Part shown: one piece after another, positions 24,930 through 37,492 of the stretch
Layout: the number at the start of each line of letters is the position of its first letter
Position numbering within the stretch: the stretch's first letter is position 1
Assembly: GCA_025938935.1 (NCBI GenBank)
Contig: JAPCWB010000001.1
Span: forward strand, 372,001-436,000
Source of the DNA: Novosphingobium sp. MW5
GTDB taxonomy: Bacteria; Pseudomonadota; Alphaproteobacteria; Sphingomonadales; Sphingomonadaceae
DNA length: 64,000 nt
Direction of reading: 5' to 3'
Made by a program: the position numbers and the translations under genes
The notes under the pieces: generated by a model
The model's input: the letters and a program-made list of their open reading frames with translations, nothing else
Databases searched by the model: none
What the model was told of the DNA's origin: nothing

Positions 24930-26489
24930 TCATTCCCACTCGATGGTCCCCGGCGGCTTCGACGTGTAGTCGTAAACCACGCGGTTGATGCCCTTGACTT
25001 CGTTGATGATGCGCGTGGCGCAGCGGCTCAGGAACTTGGCGTCGAAGGGATAGATGTCTGCCGTCATGCCATCGGTGGAGGTCACGGCGCGCAGGGCGCA
25101 GACGCTGTCGTAGGTGCGGTGATCGCCCATCACGCCGACGGTCCGGACCGGCAGCAGCACGGCGAAAGCCTGCCAGATCTCGTCATAGAGGCCGGCATTG
25201 CGGATTTCCTCAAGGTAGATCGCGTCGGCCTTGCGCAGGATCTCGCATCGTTCGTGCGTGACCTCGCCGGGGATGCGGATGGCGAGGCCGGGGCCGGGGA
25301 AGGGATGGCGGCCGACGAAGATTTCCGGCAGGCCGAGCTCGCGGCCCAGCTCGCGCACTTCGTCCTTGAACAGTTCGCGCAGCGGTTCGACCAGCGCCAT
25401 GTTCATGCGTTCGGGCAGGCCGCCAACGTTGTGGTGGCTCTTGATCGTCACCGAGGGACCGCCGGTGAAGGAGACGCTCTCGATCACGTCCGGGTAAAGC
25501 GTGCCCTGGGCGAGGAAGTCCGCGCCGCCGAGCTTCTTCGCTTCTTCATCGAACACGTTGATGAATTCGGCGCCGATGAACTTGCGCTTCTTTTCAGGAT
25601 CGGTGACGCCCGCGAGGCCTTTCATGAAGCGCTCTTCGGCATCCACCACGACCAGCGGGATATTGTAGTGGCCGCGGAACAGGTCTTCCACCTGCTGCCG
25701 CTCGTTCATGCGCAGCAGGCCGTGATCGACGAAGACGCAGTGCAGCTGGTCGCCGATTGCCTCGTGGATCAGCACGGCGGCAACGGCGGAATCGACGCCG
25801 CCCGATAGGCCGCAGATCACACGGCCCTTGCCCACCTGCGCGCGGATGTCGGCGATCTTGGTGGCGCGGAATTCGGCCATGGTCCAGTCACCGGCAAGAC
25901 CGCAGATCCTGTGGACGAAGTTGGAGATCAGCTTCGCGCCATCAGGTGTGTGCACCACTTCGGGGTGGAACATCGTGGTGTAATAGCGCTTCGCCTCATT
26001 CACGCAGATGGCGAATGGCGCGTTGGGCGAGGTGCCGATCACCTCGAAGCCCTCGGGCGCCACGGTCACGCGGTCGCCGTGGCTCATCCACACAGGGTAC
26101 TGCTGGCCGACTTCCCAGAAGCCGTCGAACAGGGGCGAAGCCTTGTGGATCAGCACGTCGGCGCGGCCGAATTCGGCGGCGTGGCCGCCTTCCACCTTGC
26201 CGCCCAACTGGGTAACGAGCGTCTGCTGGCCATAACAGATGGCCAGGATCGGCAGGCCCGAATCGAAAATCGCCTGCGGGGCGCGAGGGCTTCCCTCTGC
26301 CGTCACCGAGGCCGGTCCGCCGGAAAGAATCACGCCCTTGGGCTTCATCCGTTGGAAGGCTTCCTCGGCGGAATTGAACGGGGCGATCTCGGAATAGACC
26401 CCTGCTTCGCGCACGCGCCGCGCGATCAGCTGGGTCACCTGGCTGCCGAAGTCGACAATGAGGACGGAATCGGAGGGCTGTACGCTCAT
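24930..26489 (-). CDS. guaA: GMP synthase (glutamine-hydrolysing)
   Basis: A 519-residue enzyme that converts XMP to GMP with glutamine and ATP. The glutaminase domain (about 1-200) carries the catalytic Cys in LAICYGQQT and the His/Glu in MFHPEVVHT. The PP-loop ATP pyrophosphatase domain has [11 protein letters not shown], and the C-terminal dimerisation domain has the [13 protein letters not shown] and end motif [12 protein letters not shown] 26489 gives the standard N-terminus. Confidence 0.96.
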   Translation of the reverse strand: MSVQPSDSVLIVDFGSQVTQLIARRVREAGVYSEIAPFNSAEEAFQRMKPKGVILSGGPASVTAEGSPRAPQAIFDSGLPILAICYGQQTLVTQLGGKVEGGHAAEFGRADVLIHKASPLFDGFWEVGQQYPVWMSHGDRVTVAPEGFEVIGTSPNAPFAICVNEAKRYYTTMFHPEVVHTPDGAKLISNFVHRICGLAGDWTMAEFRATKIADIRAQVGKGRVICGLSGGVDSAVAAVLIHEAIGDQLHCVFVDHGLLRMNERQQVEDLFRGHYNIPLVVVDAEERFMKGLAGVTDPEKKRKFIGAEFINVFDEEAKKLGGADFLAQGTLYPDVIESVSFTGGPSVTIKSHHNVGGLPERMNMALVEPLRELFKDEVRELGRELGLPEIFVGRHPFPGPGLAIRIPGEVTHERCEILRKADAIYLEEIRNAGLYDEIWQAFAVLLPVRTVGVMGDHRTYDSVCALRAVTSTDGMTADIYPFDAKFLSRCATRIINEVKGINRVVYDYTSKPPGTIEWE

Positions 26490-26589
26490 GCAGCGCCGAT
26501 AATGGCGCAAAACCTTGCTGTCCAGCCGAGCGGGCCAGCGATCCCCGATGCGTCGCGTCAAAAAAATTGCTGCACCCGCGAAAAACGTA

Positions 26590-26618
26590 TTGACATTTAC
26601 TAACCTAGGTTATATTAA
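26590..26618 (+). promoter_or_regulatory. Sigma-70-type promoter with palindromic operator
   Basis: TTGACA at 26590-26595, a 17-base spacer and TATTAA at 26613-26618 form a strong promoter. The spacer contains the perfect palindrome TAACCTAGGTTA (26601-26612), in the classic position for a repressor that blocks RNA polymerase. The cognate regulator is not identified in the window. It lies 47 bases before the 27-residue ORF at 26666. Confidence 0.65.
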
Positions 26619-26665
26619 GGATGGCAAGGAAACCGGAAACGGGCCATCCAACAGGAGGATCAGAC

Positions 26666-26749
26666 ATGACCATTCGCAACGAAACGGTGCTCGGCGCCGT
26701 CCTCGCCATTCTCGCCAGCACACTGGGCTTTGCGCTCACTCTGATGTGA
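26666..26749 (+). CDS. 27-residue membrane peptide, unknown
   Basis: ATG 26666 to TGA 26749 encodes MTIRNETVLGAVLAILAS followed by TLGFALTLM. A perfect AGGAGG stands 7 bases upstream, a repressible-looking promoter further upstream and a strong terminator 54 bases downstream. The peptide is almost all one membrane helix with a short polar N-terminus. It is too short for normal gene callers. Possibilities are a small membrane-protein regulator, a type I toxin-like peptide, or a leader; nothing in the sequence decides between them. Confidence 0.6.
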   Translation: MTIRNETVLGAVLAILASTLGFALTLM

Positions 26750-26802
26750 GCCGCTAACCGAACCCGAAGAGGCCTGAATTCAGACGCCAGGCCCTCCCCC
26801 AT

Positions 26803-26835
26803 GGGCCGCTCGCGAAAACGGGCGGCCCCTTTTTT
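26803..26835 (+). terminator. Strong rho-independent terminator
   Basis: Stem GGGCCGCTCG/CGGGCGGCCC (26803-26828, one wobble) and a run of six T (26830-26835). It ends the tiny-peptide transcript before the MFS gene. Confidence 0.85.
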
Positions 26836-26882
26836 GGCGCTCGCGACATTGCAAGCAGGCCCCTGCCTGCTATCCAGCCCGT

Positions 26883-28118
26883 ATGACTGACAGCCGCCCG
26901 CACCGCTCCACCATCGGCTTCGTCTTTGCCATCGTGCTGATCGACATGCTGGGTTTCGGCATCATCATGCCGGTCCTGCCGGGCCTGATCATGGACCTGG
27001 GCGGCATGAACATCGATGAGGCAGCCGTCTTCGCCGGCTGGCTGGGCGCGGGCTATGCGGCGACGCAGTTCTTCTTCGCACCGGTCATCGGCAACCTGTC
27101 CGACCGCTACGGTCGCCGCCCGGTCATGCTGGCAAGCGTGCTGGCCATGGCGATCGACTATGTGCTTCAGGGCATGGCCCCGGCGCTGTGGTGGCTGGTC
27201 ATCGGGCGCCTCGCCGCCGGCATGACCGGGGCGAGCTATTCCGCCGCCTATGCCTGCATCGCGGACATCACCCCGCCCGAAAAGCGCGCGCAGAGCTTCG
27301 GCCTGATGGGCATGGCCTTCGGTTTTGGCTTTATCGCGGGCCCGGCGATCGGCGGGCTCCTTTCGGAATTCGGCGAGCGTGCGCCGTTCTACGCAGCAGC
27401 AGCGCTAGCTTTTGCCAATTTCCTGTTCGGCCTGTTCTTCCTGCGCGAAACCCTGGCGCCGAAGAATCGCCGCCCGTTCGACTGGCGCCGCGCCAATGCC
27501 TTTGCCGCGCTGAAAGCCCTGCGCGGACAAAACGCCACCGTCCTGTGGTTCATCGCAGCGTTGGCGGTCTGGCAGCTGGCGCACATCGTCTATCCCGCCG
27601 TCTGGGCCTATTTCGCCATTGCAGCCTACGGTTTCTCGCAGCGCGAAGTGGGCCTTGCGCTCGGCATGGTCGGGCTGACATCGGCGCTGGTGCAAGGCTT
27701 CGGCCTGCGCTTCATCGCGCCCCGGATGGGAGAGAAATGGTCGGTCGCGACGGGAGTCATCGGCGTGGGCCTGTCATCAGTGATCTACGCCGTGGCGACC
27801 AGCACGCCGCTGGTATACCTCGCGATTGCGGTGGGCGCGCTGCAGGGGCTGATCCAGCCGTCGATTTCCGCGCTCAACAGCCGCGCGGTCGATGCACGCA
27901 GCCAAGGTGAATTGCAGGGCGCTGTGCAGTCGATCGGCGCCATTGCTGCCATTGTCGGCCCGCCGCTCTATGCCGGGGTCTTTGCCAAGTTTAGCGGGGC
28001 GCAGGCCATTTTCCACTTCCCGTCGATGCCGCTGTTCGTTGCAACGGCCTTCGCATTGGTCGCGTTCGCCCTGTTTCTCGCCGGAGCGCGGCGAGTCCCT
28101 GTGACCAGTGCAAGCTAA
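26883..28118 (+). CDS. MFS exporter, TetA/TCR-like
   Basis: A 411-residue transporter with 12 predicted membrane helices. Helix 1 has [18 protein letters not shown], and motif A is [14 protein letters not shown] between helices 2 and 3. Helix 5 has the exporter motif C-like [15 protein letters not shown]. This is the drug:proton antiporter-1 (TetA) subgroup found widely as chromosomal genes in Alphaproteobacteria, so tetracycline resistance should not be assumed. No TetR gene is adjacent. It is flanked on both sides by 27-residue membrane peptide genes. Confidence 0.88.
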   Translation: MTDSRPHRSTIGFVFAIVLIDMLGFGIIMPVLPGLIMDLGGMNIDEAAVFAGWLGAGYAATQFFFAPVIGNLSDRYGRRPVMLASVLAMAIDYVLQGMAPALWWLVIGRLAAGMTGASYSAAYACIADITPPEKRAQSFGLMGMAFGFGFIAGPAIGGLLSEFGERAPFYAAAALAFANFLFGLFFLRETLAPKNRRPFDWRRANAFAALKALRGQNATVLWFIAALAVWQLAHIVYPAVWAYFAIAAYGFSQREVGLALGMVGLTSALVQGFGLRFIAPRMGEKWSVATGVIGVGLSSVIYAVATSTPLVYLAIAVGALQGLIQPSISALNSRAVDARSQGELQGAVQSIGAIAAIVGPPLYAGVFAKFSGAQAIFHFPSMPLFVATAFALVAFALFLAGARRVPVTSAS

Positions 28119-28182
28119 CAAGTTGCAAAACATGCAACTGCCCGCGCGTCCTTTGCGTTTGTAATCTCTACCCCCGCGCTTA

Positions 28183-28217
28183 TGTTGCAACTGCGAACAG
28201 AGTTCGCGAATGCAACA
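28183..28217 (+). promoter_or_regulatory. Nested inverted repeats in front of a tiny ORF
   Basis: An outer pair TGTTGCA (28183-28189) and TGCAACA (28211-28217) encloses an inner pair GCGAAC/GTTCGC (28193-28198, 28202-28207) with a 3-base loop. The outer arm ends on the first base of the AGGAG ribosome-binding site at 28217-28221, so folding could limit translation of the 28229 ORF. It may also be a protein operator. Confidence 0.45.
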
Positions 28218-28228
28218 GGAGATACCCC

Positions 28229-28312
28229 ATGCGCAGCATCTATTCGATCGTGCTGCCGGTGATTGTCGCGGCGATGTCCAGCGGCCTTATTTTCACCGCG
28301 ACGCTCGCCTGA
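28229..28312 (+). CDS. 27-residue membrane peptide, unknown (second)
   Basis: ATG 28229 to TGA 28312 encodes MRSIYSIVLPVIVAAMSS followed by GLIFTATLA. AGGAG lies 7 bases upstream and a 16-bp terminator-like hairpin follows 24 bases after the stop. Length and layout equal those of the peptide at 26666 (one membrane helix, short N-terminus), but the residues are not clearly homologous. It lies between the MFS gene and the TonB-dependent receptor. Function unknown. Confidence 0.55.
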   Translation: MRSIYSIVLPVIVAAMSSGLIFTATLA

Positions 28313-28335
28313 GCGTCTAAGCAAGCACTCCCCAC

Positions 28336-28373
28336 AGAAGCGGCCGTCCGGCACCAGCCGGGCGGCCGCTTCT
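28336..28373. terminator. 16-bp hairpin terminator between convergent genes
   Basis: Arms 28336-28351 and 28358-28373 (AGAAGCGGCCG... against ...CGGCCGCTTCT, one wobble) with a 6-base loop. It lies between the tiny ORF and the convergent receptor stop and could serve both. Confidence 0.7.
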
Positions 28374-28382
28374 GTCTGGCGA

Positions 28383-30472
28383 TCAGATTTCCAGCCTGAT
28401 CGTCGCGCGAATGTCACGCCCGGCGAGCGGGGCATAGTCTTTCAGGTAGCTGGCGTGGCGGCGGGCGTTGACGTCGAACAGGTTGTTCGCGCTGAGCAGC
28501 ACGCTCAGCGGTTTGTCGCGGCCCCACGGACGCCAGGAAACCTCCACATTGGCCAGCGTGTAGCCGGGGGTCGGATCCTCGTTGGGCGCGACCCGGTTCT
28601 GGCCCGTCACACGCTCGACATTGGCCTTGAAGTCCCACTTCCAAGAGGACAGTTCAAGCCCGCCCTGCACGCGCAGCGGCGGGATTCGCGGCGCGGGGCC
28701 GAAGCTGTCGATATCGGCATGGACATAATCGGCCAGCGCCTCGGCCTTCAGCTTCCAGTCGCCGAATTCGGCCAGGGTGTAGTCGCCCTGCACCTCGAAA
28801 CCATAGAATCGGGCATTGGCCTGGCCCAGTTGGTATTCCGGCAGGCCATCGACGACTGCGCCGGTGCGCGCGTCGAAGATGAAGTCCTTGAACCAGCTGT
28901 GATAGGCTGAAGCCTCGAACGAGAAGCGGCTGCCGTGGCCGCGCAGGATCGCCTCGGCGCTCCAGACGCTTTCGGGGCGAAGGGTGGGATCGCCGACTTC
29001 GAACGCTTCGGTGCCCGCATGCGGACCATTGGCGAGCAGCTCCTCCGCCGCCGGTGCGCGAGCGGTGCGTGAGACATTGACACCGAATTTCCACTGCGGG
29101 CTGAACTCGTACATCGCCCCCAACGCCGCCGAGAAGGTATCGAAACTGAGCCGCCCGTTGAAGAACTGCGGCTGCGACGCGTCAGGTTTGGAAGTGATGC
29201 GGCTGTGTTCGAACCGCGCCCCAGCCTCAAGGTTCCACGGCCCGCTCTCATACTGCTGGAGCGTGAAGAAGCCGACCTGGGCGCTTGAGTTCTTCGGCAG
29301 GAAGGCCTCGTCTCCCACCACGTTGAAATCGCGGATGACCATCTGCGCGCCGGTCACGCCCTTCCAGCCGCCCCGGTCCGCCTGAGCGAGCTCGAAGCGC
29401 GCCTCGATGCCCTTGTTGTAAAAGGTTGTGCCCACGCTGCCATCCGGCTCCAGCTCGGAATGCTGGTAATCGGCATAGCCCATGCGGAAGGCGATCTTGT
29501 CGATCAAACTGCCATTAGCGTTAATCTCCGCGCGCCCGTCGATCCGATCCTGCTTGAGCGCGATGCGCGGGGCTTCCTGGTCCTGGCCGGGCAAGGTCGC
29601 GAGGCGGAGCGGGATGCCATAAACATTGTCGGTATGGCTGTAGGCCACGCCGATCGAGCCGCCATCGTTGACATAGGTTGCGCCAACCCCGCCGTCCACG
29701 CGCGTGCCGAAGTATTGGGCAGCTTACCCGAGAGCGCCGCATTGGCTGCGAAATCGATGTCGGAATCCGGATCCGGCGGCAGAAGGGCCGAAGCGGCGGC
29801 CTGCGCCCGCAGCGCCGGTGACAGCGCGAAGCCGCCGATGCGCAGGTCATCGCTCTTGGTCCAAGATCCATCAGCGTGGAGCACAAGGTTGTCCGCAACG
29901 ACCACATCGGTGCTGGCTGACAGCGAGCGTTCGTTTGCCGCCGAACCATATGTGGCAATCGCACCCACATGCACCTTCTCATTCGGCACCTTGGACGGCA
30001 GGCGGCGGTCGGTCACATTGACCACGCCGCCGATTGCCGAGGATCCGTAGAGCAGCGACTGCGGCCCGCGCAGCACTTCGATCCGCTCAGCGAGCAGCGG
30101 GTTGACGACAACGGCATGGTCGACCGAAGTGTTCGACACGTCGATCGCGCCGATACCGTCAGTGAGAACGCGAACACGCTCGCCCTGAAGCCCGCGCAGC
30201 ACCGGGCGCGAGGCGCTGGGGCCGAACGAGGTGGCGGAGACGCCGGGAATGTCCTGCAAGGTCTCGCCGATCGATGGCCGCATCGCCTGCGCCAGTTCCT
30301 GTGCCTGGATTACGGCGACGCCCGAAAGCACGTCCTGCCGCGCACGGATCAGCGTGCCGGTTACGACGATCTCTTCAGGCGCATGGTGATCGTCAGTCAC
30401 TTCCTGCGCCAGGGCGGGCATGGCGGAGACGGCAATCGTGGCGGCAGAGGCAAGCAGCAGCGGAAGTTTCAT
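28383..30472 (-). CDS. TonB-dependent receptor, ZnuD-like (frameshifted)
   Basis: About 696 residues after repair. It has a signal peptide (MKLPLLLASAATIAVSAMPALAQ), the TonB box region EEIVVTGT, a plug domain (IQAQELAQAMRPSIGETLQD, IEVLRGPQSLLYGSSAIGG) and a 22-strand-type barrel ending in ...DIRATIRLEI with terminal aliphatic residue. Segments such as HSELEPDGSVGTTFYNKG and YADYQ resemble ZnuD-type zinc receptors. The frame breaks at 29717-29719, where CCC on the coding strand needs one more C (LPQYFGTRVDGG restored). A Zur-like box lies 70 bases upstream. Zinc as the substrate is inference; other metals or chelates are possible. Confidence 0.8.
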
Positions 30473-30527
30473 TGATTGATATGACCCAAATTCGAATTGC
30501 GAACGCCCCCTCCGCGGCGCGAATTAG

Positions 30528-33215
<2,688 letters not shown>

Positions 33216-33280
33216 CCGCTTGCTAGGCCTGCCTTTGGCGCGTCATAAGCGCGCAATGTCAAGGTAGTACCGGGGTTCGC

Positions 33281-35062
33281 ATGATCAGCAAGACCATAGG
33301 TTTGACCGCCGCATCGCTGGCGCTGGTTTCCGCCCAGGCATGGGCGAAGGACAGCGCCACGGTGACCGTCGGCATCGCGGCGATCAACGATTTCCATGGC
33401 ACGCTGGAGCCGCCGCAGCAGTCGGTGGTCGTGCCGGATGGCAAGGGCGACTTTGTGCAGGTTCCCGCCGGCGGTGCGGCCTGGCTGGCCAGCGCTATCG
33501 ATTCCGTCCGGGCCAAGTATCGCTATCACCTGACTATCTCGGCAGGCGACATGATCGGCGGCAGTCCGTTCAGTTCGTCCTCTTTCCTCGACGAACCGGC
33601 GATCGGGGTGATGAATCGCATCGGGCTGGACTTCAACGCCGCCGGCAATCACGAGTTCGATAGCGGCACCGAGGAACTCCTGCGCAAACAAAAGGGCGGC
33701 TGCACGCAGTTCACCGCAATCAAGCCTTGCCAGATCGAGAAATTCAAGGGCGCCAAGTTCACCATCCTTGCCGCCAACACGATCAAGGACGATGGCTCCA
33801 CTTTGCTGCCCGCCACGGCAATCCGCTCCTTCGGCAAGGGGCGGATGAAGGTAAAAGTCGGCCTGATCGGCCTGACGCTGAAGAACAGCGGTGTTGGCCA
33901 GCAGCCGCAGAACGTCAAGGGCATCCGCTTTGCCGATGAGGCCGATACGGCCAACGCGCTGGTCGGCAAGCTCAAGGCCAAGGGCGCCGACGCGGTGGTA
34001 GTGGTCATCCACCAAGGCGGTCGCACGACCGACCCGGCGCCTAATGGCTGCCCCGGCCTGTACGGCGAGATCAAGCCGGTACTGGACCGGCTCGACACCC
34101 GTGTGGACCTCGTCATCTCGGGCCACACACACTGGGACTACGTTTGCGAATATGGCGCGATCAATCCGGCCAAGCCCTTCCTGCTGACCAGCGCGGGGTT
34201 GTGGGGCAAGATGGTGACCGACATCACGCTGGAAATCGATCCGGCGGCGAACAGGGTCGTCAGCCGCAGCGCACGGCAAGTCATTGCCCAGTCGCCGGGC
34301 TATCAGGCATCGACCGCCTTCATTGCCAACCGGCCCGAGTTTCCGCAGTTCCAGCCGCGCAAGGACGTGGCCGACTATGTCGCGGCATACGTGAAGGCCG
34401 CGGATACGGTGGCCAAGCGCGTGGTGGGCAAGCTCGCCGCGCCGGTCGACAAGCTGGACGGCCCGCTCGCCAATACCGGCGGGCCGCTGGGCAACCTGAT
34501 CGCCGATGCGCAACTGGCGGCGAGCACCGGGGCTGGTGCGCAGATAGCGCTGATGAACCCCTTCGGCATCCGCCGCTCGCTGAATGCCGCTGCCGATGGC
34601 ACGGTGACCTTTGTAGACCTGTTCGCGGTGCAGCCGTTCCGCAACCGGCTGGTCACGATCAGCCTGACCGGCGCGGAGATCAAGGAGGCGCTGGAGCAGG
34701 GCTTCGATGCGAATGCGCCAGAGCAGGTGCTCGCCCCTTCGGCGGGTTTCAGCTTTACCTATGATCGGAGCTTCCCGATTGGTTCGCGGATAACCGCGAT
34801 CAGCCTGAACGGTGCACCGCTCGATCCGGCCAAGTCCTACCGCGTGACGATCAGCCGCTTCCTTGCCGAGGGCGGGGACAGTTTCGAAGCCTTCACCAAG
34901 GGCCGCGATCCGGTGGAGGGCGTCATGGAAATTGAAGCGCTGGAGGCTTGGCTGAAGGCTGTGCCGCCCCGCGCCGCGCCGCAAGAGGTGCGGGCGGTCG
35001 ATGCCAGGCCTGATCTCAACCTGTTGAAGCGTAACGCGCCGCCGGGTCAGAAATACCGCTGA
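33281..35062 (+). CDS. 5'-nucleotidase/2',3'-cyclic phosphodiesterase family, exported
   Basis: A 593-residue periplasmic or surface enzyme with a signal peptide (MISKTIGLTAASLALVSAQAWA). The metallophosphatase motifs are all present: INDFHG, SAGDMIGG, AAGNHEFD, VIHQGG and SGHTHWD. The C-terminal substrate domain has NPFGIRR and the YRVTISRFLAEGGDSF region. Such enzymes dephosphorylate nucleotides for purine and phosphate salvage. Stops one base before the convergent DUF1295 gene's stop. Confidence 0.9.
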   Translation: MISKTIGLTAASLALVSAQAWAKDSATVTVGIAAINDFHGTLEPPQQSVVVPDGKGDFVQVPAGGAAWLASAIDSVRAKYRYHLTISAGDMIGGSPFSSSSFLDEPAIGVMNRIGLDFNAAGNHEFDSGTEELLRKQKGGCTQFTAIKPCQIEKFKGAKFTILAANTIKDDGSTLLPATAIRSFGKGRMKVKVGLIGLTLKNSGVGQQPQNVKGIRFADEADTANALVGKLKAKGADAVVVVIHQGGRTTDPAPNGCPGLYGEIKPVLDRLDTRVDLVISGHTHWDYVCEYGAINPAKPFLLTSAGLWGKMVTDITLEIDPAANRVVSRSARQVIAQSPGYQASTAFIANRPEFPQFQPRKDVADYVAAYVKAADTVAKRVVGKLAAPVDKLDGPLANTGGPLGNLIADAQLAASTGAGAQIALMNPFGIRRSLNAAADGTVTFVDLFAVQPFRNRLVTISLTGAEIKEALEQGFDANAPEQVLAPSAGFSFTYDRSFPIGSRITAISLNGAPLDPAKSYRVTISRFLAEGGDSFEAFTKGRDPVEGVMEIEALEAWLKAVPPRAAPQEVRAVDARPDLNLLKRNAPPGQKYR

Positions 35063-35851
35063 TCAGTCCTTCGGGAACCATGGGATGAAGCCGGAAGTCT
35101 TGCGGACATATTCCGCATAGCCCGGCCGCCGGTCCGCCATGCCCTTTTCCAGCAGCGGCTTGCCTGACCACTTGGTCAGGGTGAAGGTCAGGAAAGCGGG
35201 GCCGATCACGCTGCCAAGCGCGACGCCAATCCCGGCCTCGCTGGCGGCGAGCCACACGCCCCACCAGACGCAGGCATCGCCGAAGTAGTTGGGGTGGCGG
35301 GTATAGCGCCACAGGCCGGTGTCGAGCACCTTGCCCTTGCTCGCCGGGTCCTTGCGGAAGCGGGAAAGCTGCCAGTCTCCCACCGTTTCGAACACCATAC
35401 CGAGCAGCCAGAGAGCAGCCCCCGCCATGGCGAGCGGGCCAATCGCCTCCGCACCTGAAGCGGCAACGCCCATCTGGGCAGGCAGGCAGGTGACAAAGAG
35501 CAGCACTGCCTGCGGCAGGAATACGCGCTTCAATGCGCCGCTGGCATAGCGCCCCTGTTCACGCGCGGGTCCCAGGATCTTGGCATAGCGCGGATCCTCC
35601 CCGCTCGCTCGCCAGCGGGTGTAAAGGTGCAACGCCAGCCTTGCTCCCCAGATCACCGCCATGGCCGCGATCAGCGTTGCGCGCGCGCCCGGGTCGCCAA
35701 GCTGCAACCAGGCAGTCAGCGCCAGCAGCGCCATGCCGCCGCCCCAGACGGCGTCAATGAACGAGACGTCTCCGATCTTCGCCGCGACCAGCCACAACGC
35801 CAGCATGGCGGCAAGGATGATGCCCGCGTTGGTCAAAAGGATATCAGCCAT
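35063..35851 (-). CDS. DUF1295 (steroid 5-alpha-reductase-like) membrane protein
   Basis: A 262-residue protein with about six to seven membrane helices. It shows the family pattern KGKVLDTGLWRYTRHPNYFG followed by a W-rich helix (WWGVWLAA), and FTLTKWSGKPLLEKGMADRRPGYAEYVRKT near the C-terminus, like ICMT and 5-alpha-reductase folds that use NADPH or SAM. The start (35851) overlaps the upstream acyltransferase by 8 bases. It is the last gene of a four-gene operon with lgt. Confidence 0.85.
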   Translation of the reverse strand: MADILLTNAGIILAAMLALWLVAAKIGDVSFIDAVWGGGMALLALTAWLQLGDPGARATLIAAMAVIWGARLALHLYTRWRASGEDPRYAKILGPAREQGRYASGALKRVFLPQAVLLFVTCLPAQMGVAASGAEAIGPLAMAGAALWLLGMVFETVGDWQLSRFRKDPASKGKVLDTGLWRYTRHPNYFGDACVWWGVWLAASEAGIGVALGSVIGPAFLTFTLTKWSGKPLLEKGMADRRPGYAEYVRKTSGFIPWFPKD

Positions 35852-36467
35852 CGGTCGCTCCTGCGGTAATCGCGTCCCACCGGGGATTGCCCGGCATCTT
35901 TTCCTCGAACCAAGCGCGTATGCGAGCAAAATCGGCCGCCTTGTCGCCGGTCAGCGCGATTTCAGGCCCCAGCCCGCCGCGCTTGATCTTGTGGTCCACC
36001 CATGCCGGGACAATCGGCACGCCCGCGCCCAGCGCGATGTGGTAGAAACCGCTCTTCCACTTGGCCGCCCCCTTGCGCGTGCCTTCGGGGGCTACCACCA
36101 GCATCAGTTCGTCACGCGCGTTGAACACCTCGATCATCTGGTCGACGTAGTTGTTGCGCGAGGAGCGAACAATGGGAACGCCACCCATTTCGCGCATGAA
36201 GCGCGTCATCGGCCAGCGAAACAGGCTGTGCTTGCCCATGAAGGCGGGCCGGATGCCCAGTTCATCGGTCGCGCCCATGAAGAACAGGAAATCCCAGTTC
36301 GTCGTGTGCGGCGCGCCGACGATAATGAACTTGCGCGACTGCGCCTTCCACGGATCGAGCTGCCACCCCTGCGAGCGGTAAAGCGCGAGCAGCGCCCCGC
36401 GGACCAGCCGCGTAAACAGCGACAGGCGCGATGCAGGCGCGCTCAGAAGCCCGCTCCATCGGGCCAC
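35844..36467 (-). CDS. PlsC-like 1-acyl-glycerol-3-phosphate acyltransferase family
   Basis: A 207-residue acyltransferase. The catalytic HX4D is HTTNWD, followed by FMGKHSLFRWPMTRFM and the substrate motif PEGTRKG. It is shorter than typical PlsC and lacks a clear N-terminal membrane anchor, so it may act on a different acceptor. It overlaps both neighbours (25 bases with midA, 8 bases with DUF1295), so it belongs to the lgt operon. Confidence 0.82.
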   Translation of the reverse strand: MARWSGLLSAPASRLSLFTRLVRGALLALYRSQGWQLDPWKAQSRKFIIVGAPHTTNWDFLFFMGATDELGIRPAFMGKHSLFRWPMTRFMREMGGVPIVRSSRNNYVDQMIEVFNARDELMLVVAPEGTRKGAAKWKSGFYHIALGAGVPIVPAWVDHKIKRGGLGPEIALTGDKAADFARIRAWFEEKMPGNPRWDAITAGATDG

Positions 36468-37492
36468 TTCGGGCTGGCCATGCCGAATACCTTGAACAGC
36501 AACCCCATCTGCCCCTCCCCGATCAACCGCTCCATCGCCGATCGAACCGCGCCTGCGTGCTGCGGAGCAAAACCGGCGAGCGCCTCCGCCCTCGCCTCGA
36601 TCCCCAGCGAGCGGAGCCAGCGCCCCTGCGGCACCGTGCCCAGCCAGCGGCAGCCGCGCGACTCGACAATGGGCGCAAGCGTCGCAAAGTCCACATGGGC
36701 CGTCAGGTCCACTTCGCCCGGCATGGCGAAAGGATCGACCTTGCGGTGGCTCTTCACTGCCTGCAGCGTCGAACCGTCGCGCACCACGTCGCTGCCGTAA
36801 TCGATGAACAGCGCCGCGCCCCCCTGCTCGACCAGCCGGCCGGCCACCTCATAGACAATGGCAGCGGCGCCGGGGCAGGTTTCGATGATCGTGCCATCAG
36901 CAGCGTCGCGACGCGCCTCCGGCACAGCGGGGTCCATCGGCATATTTCCGGCAACGGGCACGAAGCGCCCTTCGTGGAACCCCACCATGCGTTCGCGCCA
37001 GCCGTCAGGAGTCTTGACCATCTGGCGCACGGGCAGGGCATCGAGAAATTCGTTGGCAACCAGCAGGACCGGCCCCTGATAGGGCACGGTCGACAGGTCA
37101 TCGTGCCAGATCGCTTCCGGCATGGTGACGAGCTGGATGTCCTTGAGCTGGGTCGAAGTCTCGACGAAATGCACACGCGGGGTGAGCCCGTATCGCTTCG
37201 CTGCCGCCATGGCATCGCGCGCCAGGGTGCCGCGGCCGGGGCCAAGCTCGACGTAGTGGACCGGCTCTTCACGCCCGGCGCGGATCCACATGTCGGCCAG
37301 CCACAGCCCGATCAGTTCGCCGAACATCTGGCTGATTTCGGGCGCGGTGATGAAGTCACCCTCTTCGCCGAAGGGGTCTTTCGAGGCGTAGTAGCGGGCG
37401 TTCGATTCGCCCATGTAATGCGCAATGCTGATCGGCCCGGAATGGCCGATAAGCCGCTCGAAGATCGCCGAAAGCGGCGCGTCCTCCATCAT
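36443..37492 (-). CDS. SAM-dependent methyltransferase, MidA/NDUFAF7 family
   Basis: A 349-residue enzyme of the DUF185 family. Motif I of the methyltransferase fold is VHYVELGPGRGTLARD, and GDFITAPEISQMFGELIGLW precedes it as in NDUFAF7, which methylates an Arg of a complex I subunit. VANEFLDALPVRQ and FIDYGSD are further family marks. Two ATGs in a row (37492, 37489) overlap the lgt stop, giving 4-base coupling; 37492 is used. Confidence 0.88.
   Translation of the reverse strand: MMEDAPLSAIFERLIGHSGPISIAHYMGESNARYYASKDPFGEEGDFITAPEISQMFGELIGLWLADMWIRAGREEPVHYVELGPGRGTLARDAMAAAKRYGLTPRVHFVETSTQLKDIQLVTMPEAIWHDDLSTVPYQGPVLLVANEFLDALPVRQMVKTPDGWRERMVGFHEGRFVPVAGNMPMDPAVPEARRDAADGTIIETCPGAAAIVYEVAGRLVEQGGAALFIDYGSDVVRDGSTLQAVKSHRKVDPFAMPGEVDLTAHVDFATLAPIVESRGCRWLGTVPQGRWLRSLGIEARAEALAGFAPQHAGAVRSAMERLIGEGQMGLLFKVFGMASPKWPDGAGF

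Noticed and set aside
26883..28118. Naming the MFS gene as a tetracycline resistance gene
   Set aside because: Chromosomal TetA-like exporters are common in Alphaproteobacteria, there is no tetR next to it, and no sign of a mobile element.
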